From NCBI GenBank assembly GCA_037903475.1, contig JBAJFG010000188.1, positions 434,001 to 498,000 on the forward strand: DNA of 64,000 nucleotides. Direction: 5' to 3'. The stretch comes from Ancylostoma caninum (Eukaryota; Nematoda; Chromadorea; Rhabditida; Ancylostomatidae). Position 1 is the first letter of the stretch, and each line of letters starts with the position of its first letter. This document shows positions 61,340 through 64,000 of the stretch, piece after piece. The position numbers and the translations under genes were made by a program. The notes under the pieces were generated by a model that did no database searches, was not told the origin of the DNA, and was given only the letters and a program-made list of their open reading frames with translations.

Positions 61340-64000
61340 TGTATAGATGATCACAGTTGCTTTCGCTGCACCATCAAATTCAGAAAGTACTGATCACCAG
61401 GTGACCATATCGCCATTTCGTTGGCCATGAACTAAATCACTGGCAGCGGACCTATTTAGGCGATGCAATGTTGGACTACAAGTCCGGAATAGGACAGGGC
61501 AATGAATCGGAGGTACCTAATCTACTTGCTTTTCGAAATAGTCGATAAATTATAAGTCGAAGTTTAGAATTTATTTTTCAAGATGACGGAAAGTGCTCCG
61601 AGTACGGGTAGTCCACACGTTCACCAGCAATCCATTTGCCTCCCTTCCCGTAAAATGAGGATGACCACTCCAATGTGTGCATAAATCGTTCCCCAAAAGA
61701 AAAGTTATGGAAGAACACCTGGGCCCGATATGAAATTTGCTCGAAAATATCTCAACTCTGCAGATGAAATGGAAGTGACTCCCCTACACTAGGCATTTTT
61801 AGCAACAACTGCTCTTAAACGAATTTTCAAATTAGGAATTGATGAGGGCATAAGAAACATGGCACTTTGTTCCCTGCTATTCTCCTCTCTTAACTGCCAT
61901 ATGTTCCTTCCGGCAGCATTTTTGCTATCGTTTCCCTAACACTCGAAAAATTGTTGTAAGCGCCACGCTGCCACGGCCGCGCTTTCCTCATTGGAATGCC
62001 TAATGGACTTGTGCATTAGTAACCACATGCGATGTTTGCCGACACTCGACTTCAGGCTCTCGGAACAATAGCGTTCTCGGAAAAGCACAGTGGATATGTA
62101 ATTCTTCTCGAAATGTTTTTATGAGAGAAAACAAATCTTTGAAATTACAGAGTAGTCAATTCAAAAGGGTTGCTGAGCTATTATTTCGAATTTTTTCAAA
62201 TGAATAGTGACTCTAAATATGCGTATTTAGCGAAGTTACTGTAGCGTGGCAGTTAAAACAAACGGATTATCAACTTGGGAAGACCACGTAGAAGCAATCA
62301 AGTTATCTTGAATGAAGTCATGACCTCAGCAGGTAAGTGGTCCCTGCTTTTTATCAGATTTGTAGTATGGGTCAGAGCCGAAACCTTGTGAAAATTGCAG
62401 GCGATCGGATGTGTAGCGTCATGAAGGAAATGGGGCAGGCTACTGTGATTGGCGCACTCAATCAAGACGCCAATCACGGTAGCCTGGTAATTTTTTCTAT
62501 TTCTCCCTATCTATCAGTGACGAATAGTGATGGGAAACTTTCGCGACAACCTAATAGATAAAAGAAGCAGACACGGATGACGGTGCCACACACGCCACTC
62601 TTGTTCGACCTCGAGCTTTCCATCTAACATCTTGTCTGGTAGCTTGAGCACTCCTTGGCGGAGCAGCACCAACTTTGACGATTTTCGATCACTGACTGAT
62701 GACCTCTTCGATGTGGAGTAACATGAATACTGACCCCGCAGTGCTGGAGCTGTCCCTGATAGGTGGCCCCAGGTGATAGATGTATATGATTATTACAGCA
62801 TATCGTGAAGCCTTCTAATATAAGAGAAAAAGTTTGAAGAATGAAAAAAAATCCAGAGTGTCTCAATCATTTCCCGACAACCTAATAGTTATTCTTCACC
62901 TAGGTTGATGCGAAAGAAATGGCGCCACTTTTTTCAAGAACATACAATTATAACATATAGTAAAATAATATATAATTACAACACAATTTCGTTTAGACAA
63001 AGCATTGTGCATCCAGGTCTGGTAACGTACTTGTAGAGCAAAAAAAGCTCTTTTATTTTGCGAGTATGAGAGATTTCCACTGCATTCAGCAGACGTGAAA
63101 CAATTGGAAACCTCGTTCTCAATTTTTCAAATTTCCTTGATTTTTCTGTCACTCTACAAGCAATATAGTCCAAAACACCTTTTTTATATTAAGTCATGAT
63201 GTCAGTACTTACTCCATATCCGAGCTCAGGTTCAGCGGCTTCGCTGTTGGAAAAATGTGGATGAGCACTTTTTGAAGCATTTTCCTCGTTATTTCTAGGA
63301 AGCTAAGTTCGCGATTCTTTTTAATTGATTCTCTCCAACCTGCTTTTCAGAAAATTGACCTCCGAAAACACCTATCCCTGTATTGGCTCCAAAAAATCGC
63401 GAACTGCCTGTTGGTAACACGCTCGAGACGCTCAAAAGCCCATTTTCCACTTTCCAAATTTCGGCCAGAGTTTGCTTCCGAGAGCTGGCTTGAACTTTGA
63501 TAATTTAGGTGTGCAACTTTTGTGTAGTCAACGTGTTCTTCAAGAGAATTGTCGTATTTCTGCCTCTTATCCCAACTCCAGAAACTCTTATTCTGCAAGA
63601 AAAAATTCGCCAAACATGACAATATGAAAACGAAGTTCCTGTTATTGGCTTGGTTGTTCCACGAGATACAGACGTACGGGGTCAGGGACCTGCTCATACG
63701 ATGAGCAATGGTAGCTGTTAATTAAATTACCTTTATAGCTTGCCAAAGTTATCGTTCTTTGACGTTGCGAAGGAAAGTAGAGTTAACACGAAAACCTTTG
63801 GGCCACCCTATATAGATGGATCTCACTAAACGTATAGGGATAAGGCCTTGCACATTTACTTCGAGCATATAGCCAAACCTGAGAGCCACCCAGCAATGGA
63901 GAAGTGGGTGTATGAAATCGGGATGGTGTTGACATGCATGCGGCTAATTTGCGTCCGGAAAGCCGCGAAGCGCTGGCACATCCCACTGTTTTTACTCGAT
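61340..64000. other. Right edge, intergenic, one perfect-stem hairpin
   Basis: No recognised gene. A hairpin lies at 62436-62486. GACAACCTAATAG occurs at about 62550 and again at about 62869 in the same orientation; the wording is mariner-terminus-like, but no inverted mate was found. Confidence 0.4.
62436..62486. repeat. 19-bp stem hairpin
   Basis: CAGGCTACTGTGATTGGCG and CGCCAATCACGGTAGCCTG, 18 of 19 positions paired and the odd one a G-U in RNA, with a 13-nt loop. It could be a small RNA precursor or the core of a MITE. Confidence 0.7.

Noticed and set aside
62540..62884. Two mariner-like ends (GACAACCTAATAG)
   Set aside because: Both are in the same orientation and no inverted mate or transposase lies between or beside them.

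Overview
This 64 kb window looks like nuclear DNA of a parasitic (strongylid, hookworm-like) nematode. The grounds are small GT-AG introns, one gene with close conserved similarity to the C. elegans kinesin light chain klc-2, exons of a nematode TWK-type potassium channel, and a dense load of mariner/Tc1, hAT-like, TTTAAA-palindrome, RTE and Penelope-like elements. The species is an inference. No operon, rRNA, credible tRNA or CRISPR array was seen.

Only two cellular genes are clear. At the left edge, on the minus strand, three exons (1432-3354) encode the first transmembrane segment, cap, first pore loop and second transmembrane segment of a two-pore-domain K+ channel; the rest was not found. 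At 46533-52801, on the minus strand, sixteen exons give a complete kinesin light chain of about 533 residues. Two weaker candidates are an RGG-rich terminal exon (40912-41197, +) and a single-exon 143-codon ORF (60785-61216, +).

Nearly everything else recognisable is mobile DNA. 2050-3203: decayed non-LTR retroelement inside the channel intron. 4893-6240: a hAT-like MITE family, one copy sitting in a 59-bp minisatellite with a perfect 8-bp target duplication. 7326-9480: a decayed Penelope-like retroelement whose GIY-YIG domain lies before the reverse transcriptase (permuted, Naiad-like order). 9928-10120: a hairpin-bearing 64-bp tandem repeat. 14894-16207: an almost complete mariner. 16788-17328: a TA-flanked MITE. 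19440-22097: a Tc1-like transposase split by a 1.8-kb GC-ended insertion. 23573-27173: three elements nested one inside the other. 31194-33150: a second Penelope-like element with the usual RT then GIY-YIG order. 36936-39300: two blocks of a TTCGAATATTCGAA satellite, the second abutting a 5'-truncated RTE element. 52881-53724 and 55443-56035: two palindromic elements with 8-bp target duplications, one only 80 bp upstream of the kinesin light chain start codon. 57168-58018: two TTTAAA palindromes sharing one target.

The window therefore reads as two conserved housekeeping or neuronal genes in a transposon-rich landscape. The insertion order can be read directly from the sequence in several places. 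All element names are assigned from motifs and termini seen by eye; no database search was possible.
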